Shown here: in pieces, positions 45,619 through 57,147 of the stretch
Numbering within the stretch: position 1 is the stretch's first letter
How the letters are laid out: each line of letters begins with the position of its first letter
DNA from: Lycium barbarum
Lineage: Eukaryota > Streptophyta > Magnoliopsida > Solanales > Solanaceae
DNA: 64,000 nt
Direction: 5' to 3'
Assembly (NCBI RefSeq): GCF_019175385.1
Contig: NC_083338.1
Coordinates: 95,439,777-95,503,776, forward strand
The notes under the pieces: generated by a model
Told to the model about the DNA's origin: nothing
Databases searched by the model: none
The model's input: the letters and a program-made list of their open reading frames with translations, nothing else
Translations under genes and position numbers: made by a program

Positions 45619-46967
45619 TGTTGCGTCCAAATGCACACGCAAGTGTATGTGGTCGTACAAGTAATATAGTGATTATATAAAATCGGATGTCGAACCCACA
45701 GACACTTATGACCAATACTTTCATGAAAATAAACTATTGCTACTACCTATGCAAGTAAAGAATAAAAGTTTTGGTTGTTTTGTAAACTAATGTTGTAATA
45801 AAAATAACTAACAATGTAACCAGAATTTATGCTAAGAACGTATTTGAATACTGCTTTTATCAAGATTTTAGAAGTATTCCAGGGTCGTGGTCTGTTCACC
45901 AATCCTATTGAGTCATTCAAGTATCCCACCTTAGCAACTTTGTTCACAATTGTCAATTAACCGGATTATTAATCTCGTAGTGTTCTCCCGAACCACTACT
46001 CGCCGATTCAAGATAACTCGCCTCCTATAGTCCTATGGTATTGACCTATCAAGAACGCAATAAGAGCACGACATGAAATTGATTGCGGTAACTAAGTATA
46101 TTCCTATCCTAGTCACAAATCCTGGCCCAACTATAGGGATATTCAGATCACAATCTCGTTACTTCTTCTCCATATTGATAACGTCTTTCCCAAGCACGGG
46201 TATCAATTAGTAATTAGAACTCAATTGTTGCACAGACAATCAAGCAATTAAGCACATAAGTAAAGAGGCAATTGCATATGAACAAGCTACTAAGATTAAA
46301 ATACTTGTCAAACATCAATATTCATGGCTACGCCACAACCCCAGAATTACGGTGTTTAGTTACACATGATTCGAGAATGGAAACAAGAATTCATGATTAA
46401 CATAGGGTTTAAATGTAAAGAAAAATAATAGAAGAGGAATAAAACCTAGAAAGAGTTTCACAAGTCTCAAAATTCGTCCAAGGCGCCTTTCTAATGTTCA
46501 AAACGACTATTTATATGCTAGGGTAAATATAAGATAAGTTGGCCCAATTCCCGATCCAAGTGGGACAACTGACGCCGCTTGTACGCTGGCTATGCGTCGC
46601 ATGGCCAGCGCATGATCTTCTCTGTGCGTTGCTTGTACGGCGCATGGCTAATGCATGGCCTGTCTGAGATTCAGAGATGGGGTTTTTGTGCGCTGGCTGT
46701 GCGACGCATAGCCAGCGCATGAGACCCTTCAGCGGTCGGATTCTGCCTTCAAGTGCTGGAACTTCTTTCCCAAGTTCAACCAACATACACAGCCTCGGAT
46801 TCAATCAAAAACTGCTCAGAATACCCTCCATTGGTCCCTGTTGTACCTATTCATACAAGCATACCAACATAAGATCATATACAACAATTTGCATTAAAAA
46901 CTGCGATTAAAGTGCTAAGAAGTAAAGTGCAAATGACACTAAATCTAACTATTTGTGCCAAATATCA
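45619..46967 (-). mobile_element. 5' LTR of the Athila-like element
   Basis: A 1349-bp LTR, nearly identical to 34397-35741 (1345 bp), plus-strand edges TGTTGCGTCC and AAATATCA. TATAAATA at 46508-46515, palindromes at about 46583-46612 and 46687-46718. Followed on the outside by GTAAT. Confidence 0.9.
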
Positions 46968-47075
46968 GTAATGTATTTAGACACTTCTAATTTTTGTAAA
47001 ATAAGTCAAAATTTTTAAAGAATAAGAAAGTAAAGAGTACCTCCAAAGTGTAGGGAAAAACAAACAGGACGCATC

Positions 47076-47080
47076 ACCTT
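47076..47080. repeat. Target-site duplication ACCTT, left copy
   Basis: ACCTT precedes the 5' LTR (TGTAGAAAATAG) and is repeated at 57418-57422 after the 3' LTR. Confidence 0.9.
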
Positions 47081-47352
47081 TGTAGAAAATAGAATAACTG
47101 CTATGCTTGTACATCTAGTCAGCAGTGCATTAGAGAGTTGTACATGATTTGTTATATTGATTAGTTAGATAGTTAGTGAGTTAATTGTTATTAAAGATAA
47201 GTGTATATATATATAGATGATGTAATACTCATTACATATGGTTGAATAGAATATCCCCCAAATATTTCTCTCTCTATTACTCACTATCATCTCCCTCTCT
47301 CTATAACTGATATTCACCATTGTTGCCCAAGTTCGAGCTCTCAATTTCAACA
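47081..47352 (+). mobile_element. 5' LTR of the Copia element
   Basis: A 272-bp LTR, TGTAGAAAATAG to TTTCAACA, matching 57148-57417. A TATATATATATAG stretch near 47204-47216 is the likely TATA region. It ends immediately before the primer site. Confidence 0.95.
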
Positions 47353-47365
47353 TGGTATTAGAGCG
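47353..47365 (+). other. Primer-binding site of the Copia element
   Basis: TGGTATTAGAGCG directly abuts the LTR: the iMet complement with one mismatch. Confidence 0.85.
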
Positions 47366-47620
47366 GTTCGTTATCGATCCGTAACAAGGAGCGAGATAGG
47401 GTTAGCGAAGTGAAATCGGTGAAGAAAGATAGATCAAATTCAACAAAATTTAATTTCCCAATTTTCTGTCATTCCTTTTGTTTAAAAAAGGGCGATATAT
47501 GATATTCTGATTGAGAATCGATATCGAAACCCTAGAATCGAGTCGGTTCATCTTAAATTTGTACTCATTGTACAAATTTACACTCACTTACACTGAATTT
47601 TGTAAAAGATTAGTAATTTC

Positions 47621-48642
47621 TTGATAGCTAATAGGGCTAATCTCGAACAATTTGAAGCGGCAATTGTGGACAAGCCAACAGAGATACATCCTCGACATCC
47701 ACTGTATCTGCACCCAGCTGATACTCCAGGTAGAATTTTAATTACTCAACAATTAACGGGTATTGATGACTACTTGATGTGGAACAAGTTTATGATTAAT
47801 GCGTTATTAGTTAAGAATAAAATAGGTTTTATTTCTGGAAAATGTGTAAAAACTCTATTCAAAGGTGATTTAGAATATGAGTGGGAAATGTGTAATGCTT
47901 TCGTATTACCATGGATTATGAACACCATGTCCAAGGAATTGGCATGTGGGATGGTTCATTTATCAAATGAAGCTGCAGTCTGGAAGGATTTAAGAGAAAG
48001 ATTTGACTAGGATATGTCAAGTTCATCAGGAAATTAGTCACACTGTCCAGGGGAATATGTCAATATCTGAATAATTTGCAAAATTGAAAACTACTTGGGA
48101 AAACTATCGGCCTTGTTACCTATTCCACAATGTTGTGACAAGGCAAAAGACTATGCTGACCACATGGAACAGCAAAGATTGGTACAATGTTTTATGGGAT
48201 TAAGTGAGACTTATAGTCAGGCTAGAAGTCAAATCCTAATGACAATACCACCACCATCCCTGAATCAAGCATATGGGTTATTGATACAAGATGAGGGTCA
48301 GAGGATGCAATCAAACATGGCTTCTAATGCTTTACAGGCTATGGGGAAGATGAACATGCATGACACTATATCCTTAGCAGCAGGATAATATGGAAAGTTT
48401 AAGAAACATGGAAATGGTGAGGGGTACTGCAACCATTGTCATAGAAATGGTCATACTGAAAAGGTGTGTTACAGGTTGGTTGGTTACCCACCTAGACAAA
48501 AATTGTACAATCCTAAAGGAGATGATAAGAATTCCAAGCAAAGAGGGAATGGTAATTACAGAGGTCAACCAAGAGACCAGCAACATGGAAGGACTAATAC
48601 TGGGAGAAACTATCTAGACAATGGTAGACTTCACAATGGTTC
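47621..48642 (+). pseudogene. Copia gag, 5' part
   Basis: The first frame (47621-48007, 129 aa) has LITQQLTGIDDYLMWNKFM and GFISGK, the N-terminal signature of plant Copia gag (GAG_3/UBN2 type). A frame shift at about 48008 and a nonsense codon near 48074 interrupt it. It resumes at 48095-48385 (CFMGLSETYSQARSQILM, a conserved gag segment). After another stop at 48386-48388 comes the zinc knuckle CNHCHRNGHTEKVC (CX2CX4HX4C) followed by YPP. At 48642 the solo LTR cuts the coding region. The start codon is not certain; 47621 is the first ATG of the open frame. Confidence 0.9.
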
Positions 48643-48739
48643 TGTAACACCCCGTACCTTTAACGAAAGTTTTGACCACGATCCTAGACTTAGAACATCA
48701 GATAAAGAATGTGGGAATTGAAATTTTTCCGTTCAGTTG

Positions 48740-49125
48740 TGATATGGTGGTTTACGCCCATGAACAGTGGTCGTATTTCAATTTACGACCATGAACAGTG
48801 CCCGTAAACTGCAACCAAGAATTTCTGAACATTCTGGAATTTGACATTTTGAGGTCATATGGTTAAATACGGACCGTATTTCACTTTACGGCCCGTATTT
48901 CAAAACTTGTTTGGAATTTGGGAAACCTTCCTTGATGAGAGTTGTAGAGAATTGAAATACCTGTCCAACGGTATCTAACGGGGGTCAAACAGACATCTGT
49001 GCAAAGAGTTATGGCCATTTTACTGAAGAGATGCAGTGCAGTCCATATTGCAGAATACGGACCGTATTGCAGTTTACGGCCCGTAAACTGAAATACGGCC
49101 AGTATTTTGCTGGACGTAAAGTGCA
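48740..49125 (+). repeat. TACGGNCCGTA palindrome array in U3 of solo LTR
   Basis: TACGGACCGTATTTCACTTT, then ACGGCCCGTATTTC, recur at about 48869, 49052 and 49074, with half-sites (GTTTACGCCCATG, ATTTACGACCATG) at 48749-48800. It lies directly upstream of the putative TATA box. Confidence 0.8.
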
Positions 49126-49149
49126 AAGTTCCAGAACACTATATATTCG
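49005..49149 (+). promoter_or_regulatory. U3 promoter region of solo LTR 48643-50786
   Basis: Order: AGAGTTATGGCCATTTT (49005-49021), palindromes (49050-49120), TATA-like CTATATATTCG (49139-49149). Same order as in LTRs at 26838-26988, 31436-31618 and 52931-53063. Confidence 0.5.
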
Positions 49150-50791
49150 TCCATATCAGTTAAACTTATTATTTTTCATTCCTTCAAGCCCTAGAACGAC
49201 TTCCTACCCTCTTCCATCATCAAGAACACCAAGGTAAGCCTACTCAAATTATTCCAACTCAATTCTAACACCTATCCTTGTAATATAAACAAGAAATTAT
49301 CATTCTAAAACTAGGGTTTTCAAGAAAACCCATCTCAAGGTTCAAGAATTCAAGATTTTGGAAATCTTCTTCAAAGCTCAAGTCTTTAATTCAAGTTTTG
49401 GAGCAATTAAGGTATGTAGAACTTCCATCCACATGAAGGAATCTCTACGTTCTTCCCCATGCTCCGTTTCTTGATATCCATGAAGTTCAAACCCTAGGGC
49501 ATTAAACCCAACATATTGGTAGCCCGTATTTATGTATTTATGTACATGAATTTTGTATCTATATTCGTTATTGTATTCCTAATCTTCCATTACGGTTATT
49601 AGGAACCCTAGCTTAATCCATGAATCATGAATTCTTCCTCATGTATTCTCAGTATGTTTATATGAAACTTTATGATTTTATGTAGCAAGTTACAAGCATG
49701 TTTTCAAGTCAATTATATATATATAATTATGAACTATTGTTATTACTCATGAATCAAGAACATGTTTGCAAGACTATGACAAGTTATCTCATGAAACCAT
49801 ATTACAAGATATTTCATGAAACCACGTTTACAAGTTATTTCGTGAAATCATGATTACAAGTTATTTACAAGTTATTTCACGAAAATCATGGGCTTCTTAG
49901 CCAACTATATTATGTTCATGTTTTGGGAATTTCTTAGTTAACCGAGAAGGCTCAGATAGCCTGAAACTACGTAGCCACCGTAGGATAAGGGTTGTCAGCA
50001 AGGAGGCAACACCTTCATTATGCAGTTTGGATCCTTACATGCTTATTATTACTTAAATCTCATATCCCTGGCAAGGTTGTGAGTGTTCTGCTGATAGGAC
50101 GCAAGTACCAGACCATGTTGTCGGTTATACTATAGCATTCCCCACGATACAAAGTAGTTTTACATACAAGTATTTCTATTGATTACTGTTTTAAGACTTC
50201 ACTCACGTTTCATGTTCATGTTCAAGTTACATTCAGTTTCAGTTCATATCCTATATCTATGTTGTGCCATGTTCTTCATTTCAGCAGGTTCTACATACTA
50301 GTACTATTCACCATGTACTAACGTCCCTTTTGCCCGGGGCCTGCACTTCACGGTGCAGATACCGATTTTCAGGAGCATACATCTGCGCAGTAGGATCACT
50401 TCAGATATCAGCTTATTGGTGAGCCCCATTTCTCTCGGGGTTCAACATGGAGTCTGCATTAGTATTTAGTTTATGGTAGTCCAGGGCCATGTCCTGGTAG
50501 TTAGTATTCAGACATGTTTTAGAGGTTTCATAGACATATGTTAGTTCACAGAGTCAGTTATGCTTTTATGTTTGCAAACTATTGTGTTTCCATGATATTT
50601 CATACTATGAGATAATTTCAAGACTTTATTCCGCAAATTACATTTTCATGATTTATTTAAATTGCATCATATAGATTATATTGTTTTGATGCCCATGTTG
50701 ACAAGCAAGTCATGAGGTTCGCTCGGACACATGCAAGTGAGGCCCGAGTGCCGTGTTACGCCCAGGCCATGGTTCGGGGCGTGACAGGTTC

Positions 50792-51048
50792 TGCATATAA
50801 TCCTAGAGCTTATAATGCCAACTATGGGAATGTTTTTACTGATCACAGAGCACAAATTAACTCTGGGGTAACCAATGGTGCAAATCTTGAATTTAATCAA
50901 TTTGAGCATGGACAGGGTCATAGTCATACACAGACATGAACCAGTTGTGGATATCAGCAGCCATCCTTTCCACAGAGCCACTATAATGCTCCTATGTTCT
51001 CCCCTCAACAATATAAAGAGATTTTGCAAAGACTTGATAGGGATGCCA
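50792..51048 (+). pseudogene. Copia gag, middle fragment between two solo LTRs
   Basis: This 257-bp piece of the Copia element separates the two solo LTRs. It reads as an N/Y/Q-rich linker (YNPRAYNANYGN, ..QPSFPQSHYN), typical of the region between zinc knuckle and protease. A TGA at 50937-50939 interrupts it. Confidence 0.85.
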
Positions 51049-51735
51049 TGTCACGACCCAGCCCCGTGGGCCATGACTAGTGCCCGAGCTGGACACCCAT
51101 ACATACCTGTCAACATTATTGCATCATATTCACATACGCAAGCCGACGAGGCTGCCACTACGATACGCTAACACAAGCGAGCCGACAAGGCTGCTACAAC
51201 AATATAACAATAAATACAAGCCGGCAAGGCTGCTATAGCGATGGAACCCACATAATGATCATATACACAACTGATCGCATCGGAGCACAACCCACATACA
51301 TGTCTACAGACCTCTAAGAATTCCAACAGTGAAATATGACGGGACAGGGCCCCGTCGTACCCTTAGACAACATATATATATACAACAAAAGGGAGTTTGT
51401 ACCAAAATCTAGGTTCCAGAACAACGGAGCTCTCCAGAATAGCGGAAAGGGAGTCCTAAACTGGCGGGTCACCGAAGCGAGTATCTGCACCTGTGGGCAT
51501 GAAACGCAGCCCCCCGAAGAAAGGGGGTCAGTACGGAATATGTACTGAATATGTAAAGCAGTGCTGAATCATAAACAAGAAAACACAGCAATAAACAAGT
51601 TTAGGAATCAAACCGGGAGTAACCTGGAACAACATTTTGAACCATGTCGTGTGGTCCCTTACACAAATTCTAGCATACACAATATAAATATAAATATAGA
51701 ATATCCTACTCGTAGCCGTTTCCGGCTAATAACAC

Positions 51736-51917
51736 AATAGTCCCTTCGGACGGCCGCTTCCGGCGTAGTCATGATGGCCCCTTCGGGCAGCCGCTTCCGG
51801 CTTAATAACGATGGCCCCTTCGGGCAGCCGCTTCCGGCTTAATAACGATGGCCCCTTCGGGCAGCCGCTTCCGGCTTAATAATGATGGCCCCTTCGGGCA
51901 GCCGCTTTCGGCTTAAT
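51736..51917. repeat. 37-bp tandem repeat, four regular units plus one decayed
   Basis: GATGGCCCCTTCGGGCAGCC, then GCTTCCGGCTTAATAAC, starts at 51773, 51810, 51847 and 51884, exactly 37 bp apart, with a divergent unit before. Each unit has the inverted pairs GCCCCTTCGGGC and GCCGCTTCCGGC, so each forms two small hairpins. Confidence 0.92.
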
Positions 51918-52930
51918 ATCACAACCATGTCAACACAACTTAATCTACAAATACCCATACAAAGAGATGATGCTATGGAATGTAAACATAAATCGTAAAT
52001 GAAATGAAATAGTAAAATCTCGCACCCCCTTCGGAGTGGTTTTGAAAATCAAGATTTATGTTTCCTTTAGTATAAAACTAGTTTCCTCGAAATCATTAGT
52101 AAAACCATATGCACAACTCAACTAGCACCTTATGGGTGTTCCCTTCGGAACAGAATAGGAGCTTATATATATTCATCGTATAGGGAACTGAAGAGGGGAG
52201 CTCAATCACTTAAGAGTTATCGCACCAAGAAGTGATTAAGAATCATGAATCATACTCGGAACTTATGGATAGAATTACCCCAATTTCATATCATTCATCA
52301 CTTAAATCTAAGACATGTCAAAAGAAAGAAGGACAGCTCTACATACCTTGAAGCTTATTTATCGCTCAATTTCTACTTCTCGATCTCGCAAATCTACAAT
52401 CAAGGGAATTCATACTATCATTAGGCTCGTTACCAAATGCTTATCCTAAGCCTTTAAATTAACTCTTTCTAGGATCTGCCGAAATTTCGGCAGCACCTCC
52501 CCTGTTTATATCTCTAGCCCGAAATTATAATTACCAGCAACCAACAACAATAACAACAATAACATCATCATTAACATCAACATACTCCATAAGACACCCC
52601 ATATGATATTTATCCGATTTTTCAACCAACTACTCCGTTATACGGCTACCTAATCGTTCTATTCCCATAGTAAACCAAGAATAGCGTTAATAGTAAGAGA
52701 TTCATACCTTTCTCCCTTTAATATTGCTTTATATTCACTTTTCCACGCTAATTTTAGGCCACCACACGTCGCTATACGATTCTGCAGCGAAAACTATACG
52801 CTATCCGGACTGGAATTGGGAAATTATACTTGGTTTGGGCTAAAAAGTGGGTGTGGAAATGTTGGGGAATTTTCTAGAAAATTTGGGAGGTTTTTGAGTG
52901 TATTTGCTGAAAAAATGGGGGGTTTACCCC

Positions 52931-53063
52931 TTTTTATAAGGTTCTGGGTTCTGCCCAGAACCGACATAAAAAGCTTCTGCGCGCTCGTGCCCCCTTTGGG
53001 CGCGTTCGCGCAGAGTTAAATTTCCTGACTGGACGTTCGTTCAGTAAAAAGGTCATAACTCCT
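52931..53063 (-). promoter_or_regulatory. U3 promoter region of solo LTR 51049-53690
   Basis: In sense: AGGAGTTATGACCTTTTT (53046-53063), GCGCGAACGCGCCC words (about 52978-53012), then CTTATAAAAA (52931-52940), a good TATA box about 105 bp after the block. A second GCGTTCGCGC cluster lies farther upstream at 53490-53580. Confidence 0.55.
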
Positions 53064-53695
53064 GATCCCGATATCGTGTGAGGGCCCACGACATATGGTT
53101 GGAAAGATAATTAAATTATCTACAACTTTAATTCTTGGTGATTTTCGAAATTCCAAACCTATAATATCGTTTTGGCCCCTCGAAGTTAGATCATCCGAAA
53201 ACGTTCCCTTAAATCGTTCTTTTGGAGGGCCTACACTCATTTTTGGCTTATGGGTCCTTCTTAGGACTTGCTCAACTTTCCATATACTATTCATATGTCT
53301 CATCATATGTCCTTTATAAAACTCCGACGGGTGGGCCCCACTTAGCCTATCGCAACGAGGGCTTCGCATCACGCAATGTATGAACTAATTTGCACTATAC
53401 GGTTTACAAATGTCATATATATATATGTAGTCTTATGTTCAGATCATAAAATATGCATCCCTATCCCGAGCCTGAAATTTTTGCTCAGCGCGTTCGCGCC
53501 CTGTGGTGACGCGTTCGCGCTGAGTTGGCCCGTGGCCTCCTGCGCGTTCGTGCCACTCCCCGGCGCGTTCGCGCAGGCTATGTCCTAGCCTACCATCCCA
53601 ACTTGCAACGTCCGTATTTCCTTACCCCAATGTCCTATTGAGGGGAGGTTGACGCCTACGGAGCTCAGCGTTCAACCCCAAGGTGTAACATGCCA

Positions 53696-55130
53696 TGCAG
53701 CCTGAGATGGCATCAAACATGGCAAGTATACATGCTCATTCTCCTACTTGCACTTGTAGTTGTTTTACTGCAGTTAACACCACTCAGTACTGGATAGTTG
53801 ATATAGGGGCCACGAATCATATGGCTTGTAGTTTGGATCTGATTAATCATCCAACACCTGTTCCTCCTTCTAATTCCACTAAAGTCCATCTTCCAAATGG
53901 TAACTATATACATATTACTCATACTAGCTCTTTAACTCTATCTGAGTTTTTCAAACATGATAATGTTCTGTATATTCCAAACTTTCAGTATAATCTCTTT
54001 TCCATCTCAAAGTTGACCAGAGAATTGAATTGTTGTGTATCTTTTTACCCTGATGTATGTATATTCCAGGACCTTTGCAATGGCAAGGTGAAGGGGATTG
54101 GTAGGGTACAAGGTGGTCTCTACATCCTTGACACCACTACCACATCATCGCCACCATTTGCCAGGGCTTTATCTTCTCAAACTACAGTTCCATATGACCA
54201 CACCATTCCAAATTCTACTTCTGCCGCAAATACAAACTGTCATCAATCAGAGATTGATATATGGCACCAAATAATCGGTCATGCCCCACTTAAAGTTCTG
54301 AAACAAGTTCCTTCAATAAAGTACCTGTTGATAAATAAAAGGCCTTCCACTTGTACAGTCTGCCCTTTGTCAAGGCAAACTAGATTTCCTTTTCCAGTTA
54401 GTGTCAAAAGGTTTGTATTTCCCTTTGAAATTGTGCACATGGATGTATGGGGTCCATATAGACAATGTACCTATTATGGTTTTAGATATGTTTTCACAGT
54501 AATGGATGATTTTTCTAGAATGACCTATTTTTACTTGATGAAATTCAAAAGTGATGTTTCTATTTTGATAAAACAATTCCTTGTGATGGTTGAGACTCAA
54601 TTTTCTACTTCTGTCAAAATACTTAGAACTGATAATGGCTTAGAGTTCTTTAATACTCAATGCAATCAGTTACTTAGTTCCTTAGGTATTATTCACCAAA
54701 GTTCTTTTGTCCATACACCACAACAAAATGGTGTTGCTGAAAGAAAGCACCGACACCTACTTGAAATGGGAAGGGCACTCAGATTTCAAGCTCATGCTCC
54801 TTTGAAATTCTGGGGTGATTGCACATTAACAGCTACCTATCATATAAATAGAATACCCTTCACTGTATTAAATGGAAAATCTCCTTATGAGATGTTTCAT
54901 CATAAGCCACCTTCTTTGGATCATGTTAGAGTTTTTGGATGTCTCTGTTATGCTACCAAATCTGCTTACTCAGACAAATTTTCATCTAAGTCCATCCCTG
55001 GTGTATTCCCTGGATATTCTAATACACAAAAGGGTTACAAAGTGTATGATATTGCATCAGATGTTGTTGTAGTAAGTAGGGATGCTTCCTTCAAAGAACA
55101 TATTTTTCCTTCCAGTATCCAAAAGATTAT
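53696..55130 (+). pseudogene. Copia protease and integrase
   Basis: Open from 53695 to 55443 as one frame, coding in character to about 55130. The protease motif is YWIVDIGATNHMA (about residue 36): isoleucine follows the catalytic aspartate where serine or threonine is expected, which should abolish activity. Next come the gag-pre-integrase region (IWHQIIGHAPLKVL, C..C in STCTVCPLSRQ), then the integrase core with HMDVWGP, LRTDNGLEF and [12 protein letters not shown], so the DDE acids are all present. The C-terminal domain has VFGCLCYATK and FPGYS. A frame shift around 55120-55130 leads into a leucine-rich out-of-frame tail, while the true serine/threonine/proline-rich hinge continues in another frame. 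Confidence 0.93.
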
Positions 55131-57083
55131 TTTCTGCACTCACCTTTCAATTCTGCAGTCCCTTTTAGTCCTATCTCAGATAAATCCACTTCAACTGTTT
55201 TTCCATTATTTGATGATCAAGACCCAACTTGTTCTACTCATTTACCTGCTTCTACTTCCACTATTCCATCTACACAGGGTTCTTCCACATCTTCCAGTCC
55301 TACTACTTTTAACACCACACAGCCTCTGCCCTCTATTCCTTCTTCTGATAATCCCACTCCTTCACAGCCTACATCTTCCCATCCATCTATCATTCAGCCT
55401 AGCAGAAAGTCCCAAAGAGTTGTCAAAGCTCCTGCTTGGTTAAATGACTTTCATCATAAATCCTCTATTCCTTATCCTATCTCAAATTATGTTTCTTATG
55501 GTTTCATCTCAGCTAGCCACAAAGCATTCTTGTCTTCTACCACTATTCCTGAACCTACAACTTTTGCACAAGCTTCCCAAGATGAAAATTGGATCCAAGC
55601 TATGAAGCTTGAGATACAAGCCCTCTGTGACAATAAAACCTGGGAGGTGGTTGACTTATTTGCTGGTAAAACACCTATAGGGTGCAAATGGGTGTATAAG
55701 GTGAAGTACAGGGCTGATGGTTCTCTTGAAAGATACAAAGCTCGTTTAGTGACCAAAGGTTTTACTCAACAGGAGGGTTTGGATTTTCGTGATACATTCT
55801 CCCTTATTGTGAAAATGGTTACTGTTAGGTGTGTTATAGCCTTAGCTGCCAAGTATTCTTGGTCTCTTAGTCAAATGGATGTCTATAATGCCTTTTTACA
55901 AGGTGATCTTTTAGAAGAGGTATACATGGTTCTCCCACAGGGTTTTGGTAGCCAGGGGGAGTCACAACAGTCAAAAGTGTGTAGGCTACACAAATCCCTA
56001 TATGGACTAAAACAAGCTAGTAGGCAATGGAACCTTAAACTTACTTCTGCTCTTATGAATTCCGGATACTCTCAAAGTAAACTGGATCATTCTTTGTTCA
56101 CAAAGAAACATGGTACTGACATTGTTATTATATTAGTCTATGTGGATGACCTCTTAATTACAGGAAGCAGTGCCTCTCTAATTCAAGAAGAAAAAGACAC
56201 ACTTAACCTGAATTTCAAGATGAAAGACTTGGGAGATTTGAAGTACTTCCTAGGAATAGAATTTGCAAGATCAAACAAAGGAATATTAATGAATCAGAGG
56301 AAATATGCATTGGAGCTGGTGGCAGAATGTGGTTTACGGGGAGCCAAGCCAGTTTCTACTCCTCTTGAACAAAACAAGAAACTAACAAGTGCTGAACTGG
56401 ACAGACTGCTGAGATCACAAGGAATTGAAGTAGAAAAGGATGAAGTGCTACTTGATAAATCTGGTTTTCAGAGGTTGATAGGTAGACTATTGTACTTAGC
56501 TATGACAAGACCAGACATCTCATTTGTTGTACAGAGTCTGAGTCAATTTATGCATGAACCCAAGGAGTCTCACTGGGATACAACACTCCGTGTTGTGAGA
56601 TACATAAAAGGCCAGCCAGGTCTTGGATTACTGATGAGCAGTAATATTTCAAATGAGGTGTTGGCTTACTGTGATGCAGATTGGGCATCATGCTCAATGA
56701 CAAGAAGATCAGTGACAGGGTATTGTGTGAAGTTAGGTGATTCTCTAATCTCATGGAAATAAACAAAACAGTCAACAGTCTCAAGAAGTACAGCTGAATC
56801 AGAATACATGAGTATGGTAGGGACAGTGTTTGAATTAGTGTGGATACATGGGTTATTGTTATAACTGGGATTGTAGATTAAGCAGCCGATGAGATTGTTT
56901 TGTGATAATAAAGCTGCTCTACAGACAGCTTCCAATCCAATGTATCACGAGAGAACAAAGCATATAGATATTGATTGTCACTTTATCTGGGAAAAAATTC
57001 AACAAGGTTTGAATCAAACTTCACATGTCAAGACTGGAGATCAAACTGCTGATATACTGACTGAAGGCTTGGGGAAGGCTTAG
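55131..57083 (+). pseudogene. Copia reverse transcriptase and RNase H
   Basis: The Ser/Thr/Pro hinge (55131-55520) is followed by a 410-aa open stretch with FAQASQDENWIQAMKLEIQA, GCKWVYKVKYRADGS, RYKARLVTKGFTQQEG, QMDVYNAFLQGDL, LKQASRQWN and catalytic YVDD (56139-56150), then RTY1-type RNase H with YCDADWASC. DTFSLIVKM differs from the usual proline-bearing motif. A nonsense codon at 56760-56762 and a frame shift near 56870-56890 split the RNase H end, which resumes at 56889-57083 ([20 protein letters not shown], ..TADILTEGL). RT itself is undamaged. Confidence 0.94.
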
Positions 57084-57136
57084 CATGATTTTTTGATCGA
57101 CAAGTTAGGGATGGTGAACATATTCCACCACCTAAC

Positions 57137-57147
57137 TTGAGGGGGAG
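57137..57147 (+). other. Polypurine tract of the Copia element
   Basis: TTGAGGGGGAG directly precedes the 3' LTR start TGTAGAAAATAG, like the tract at 1391-1400. Confidence 0.9.

Larger units (their letters stand above)
34387..46967 (-). mobile_element. Athila-like Gypsy retrotransposon
   Basis: Minus-strand element, sense order: 5' LTR (46967 to 45619), duplicated PBS segment, gag C-terminus, protease, RT, RNase H, integrase, a third ORF, polypurine tract, 3' LTR (35741 to 34397). The 5-bp duplication GTAAT lies at 34382-34386 and 46968-46972. The PBS core TGGCGCCG..GCCGGGGA is the tRNA-Asp type used by Athila elements, and an extra ORF after pol also fits. The main capsid part of gag is missing and every ORF is broken, so the copy cannot be autonomous. 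Confidence 0.85.
48643..50786 (+). mobile_element. Solo Gypsy LTR, plus orientation
   Basis: 2144 bp, TGTAACACCCCGTACC to GGGGCGTGACA, flanked by perfect GGTTC duplications (48638-48642 and 50787-50791). Inserted in Copia gag. U3 carries TACGGACCGTA palindromes (48740-49120) and a TATA-like CTATATATTCG (49139-49149), followed by a leader with CCCTAGAACGACTTCC. Confidence 0.93.
51049..53690 (-). mobile_element. Solo Gypsy LTR, minus orientation
   Basis: 2642 bp, plus-strand edges TGTCACGACCCAGCCC and CCAAGGTGTAACA, flanked by perfect TGCCA duplications (51044-51048 and 53691-53695). Inserted in the gag-protease linker of the Copia element. Contains a 37-bp tandem repeat (51736-51917) and GCGCGTTCGCGC words on both sides of the U3 block. 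Confidence 0.93.

Noticed and set aside
45230..45724. 164-aa frame as a separate gene
   Set aside because: It spans LTR sequence and duplicated third-ORF fragments and is a by-product of the rearrangement.
48881..49237. Frames on both strands across the TACGG palindromes
   Set aside because: Symmetric sequence opens both strands; it lies in U3 of a solo LTR and has no coding features.
51736..51917. Regular 37-bp repeats resembling a CRISPR array
   Set aside because: Units are directly adjacent with no spacers, and they lie in a plant Gypsy LTR with clear target duplications.
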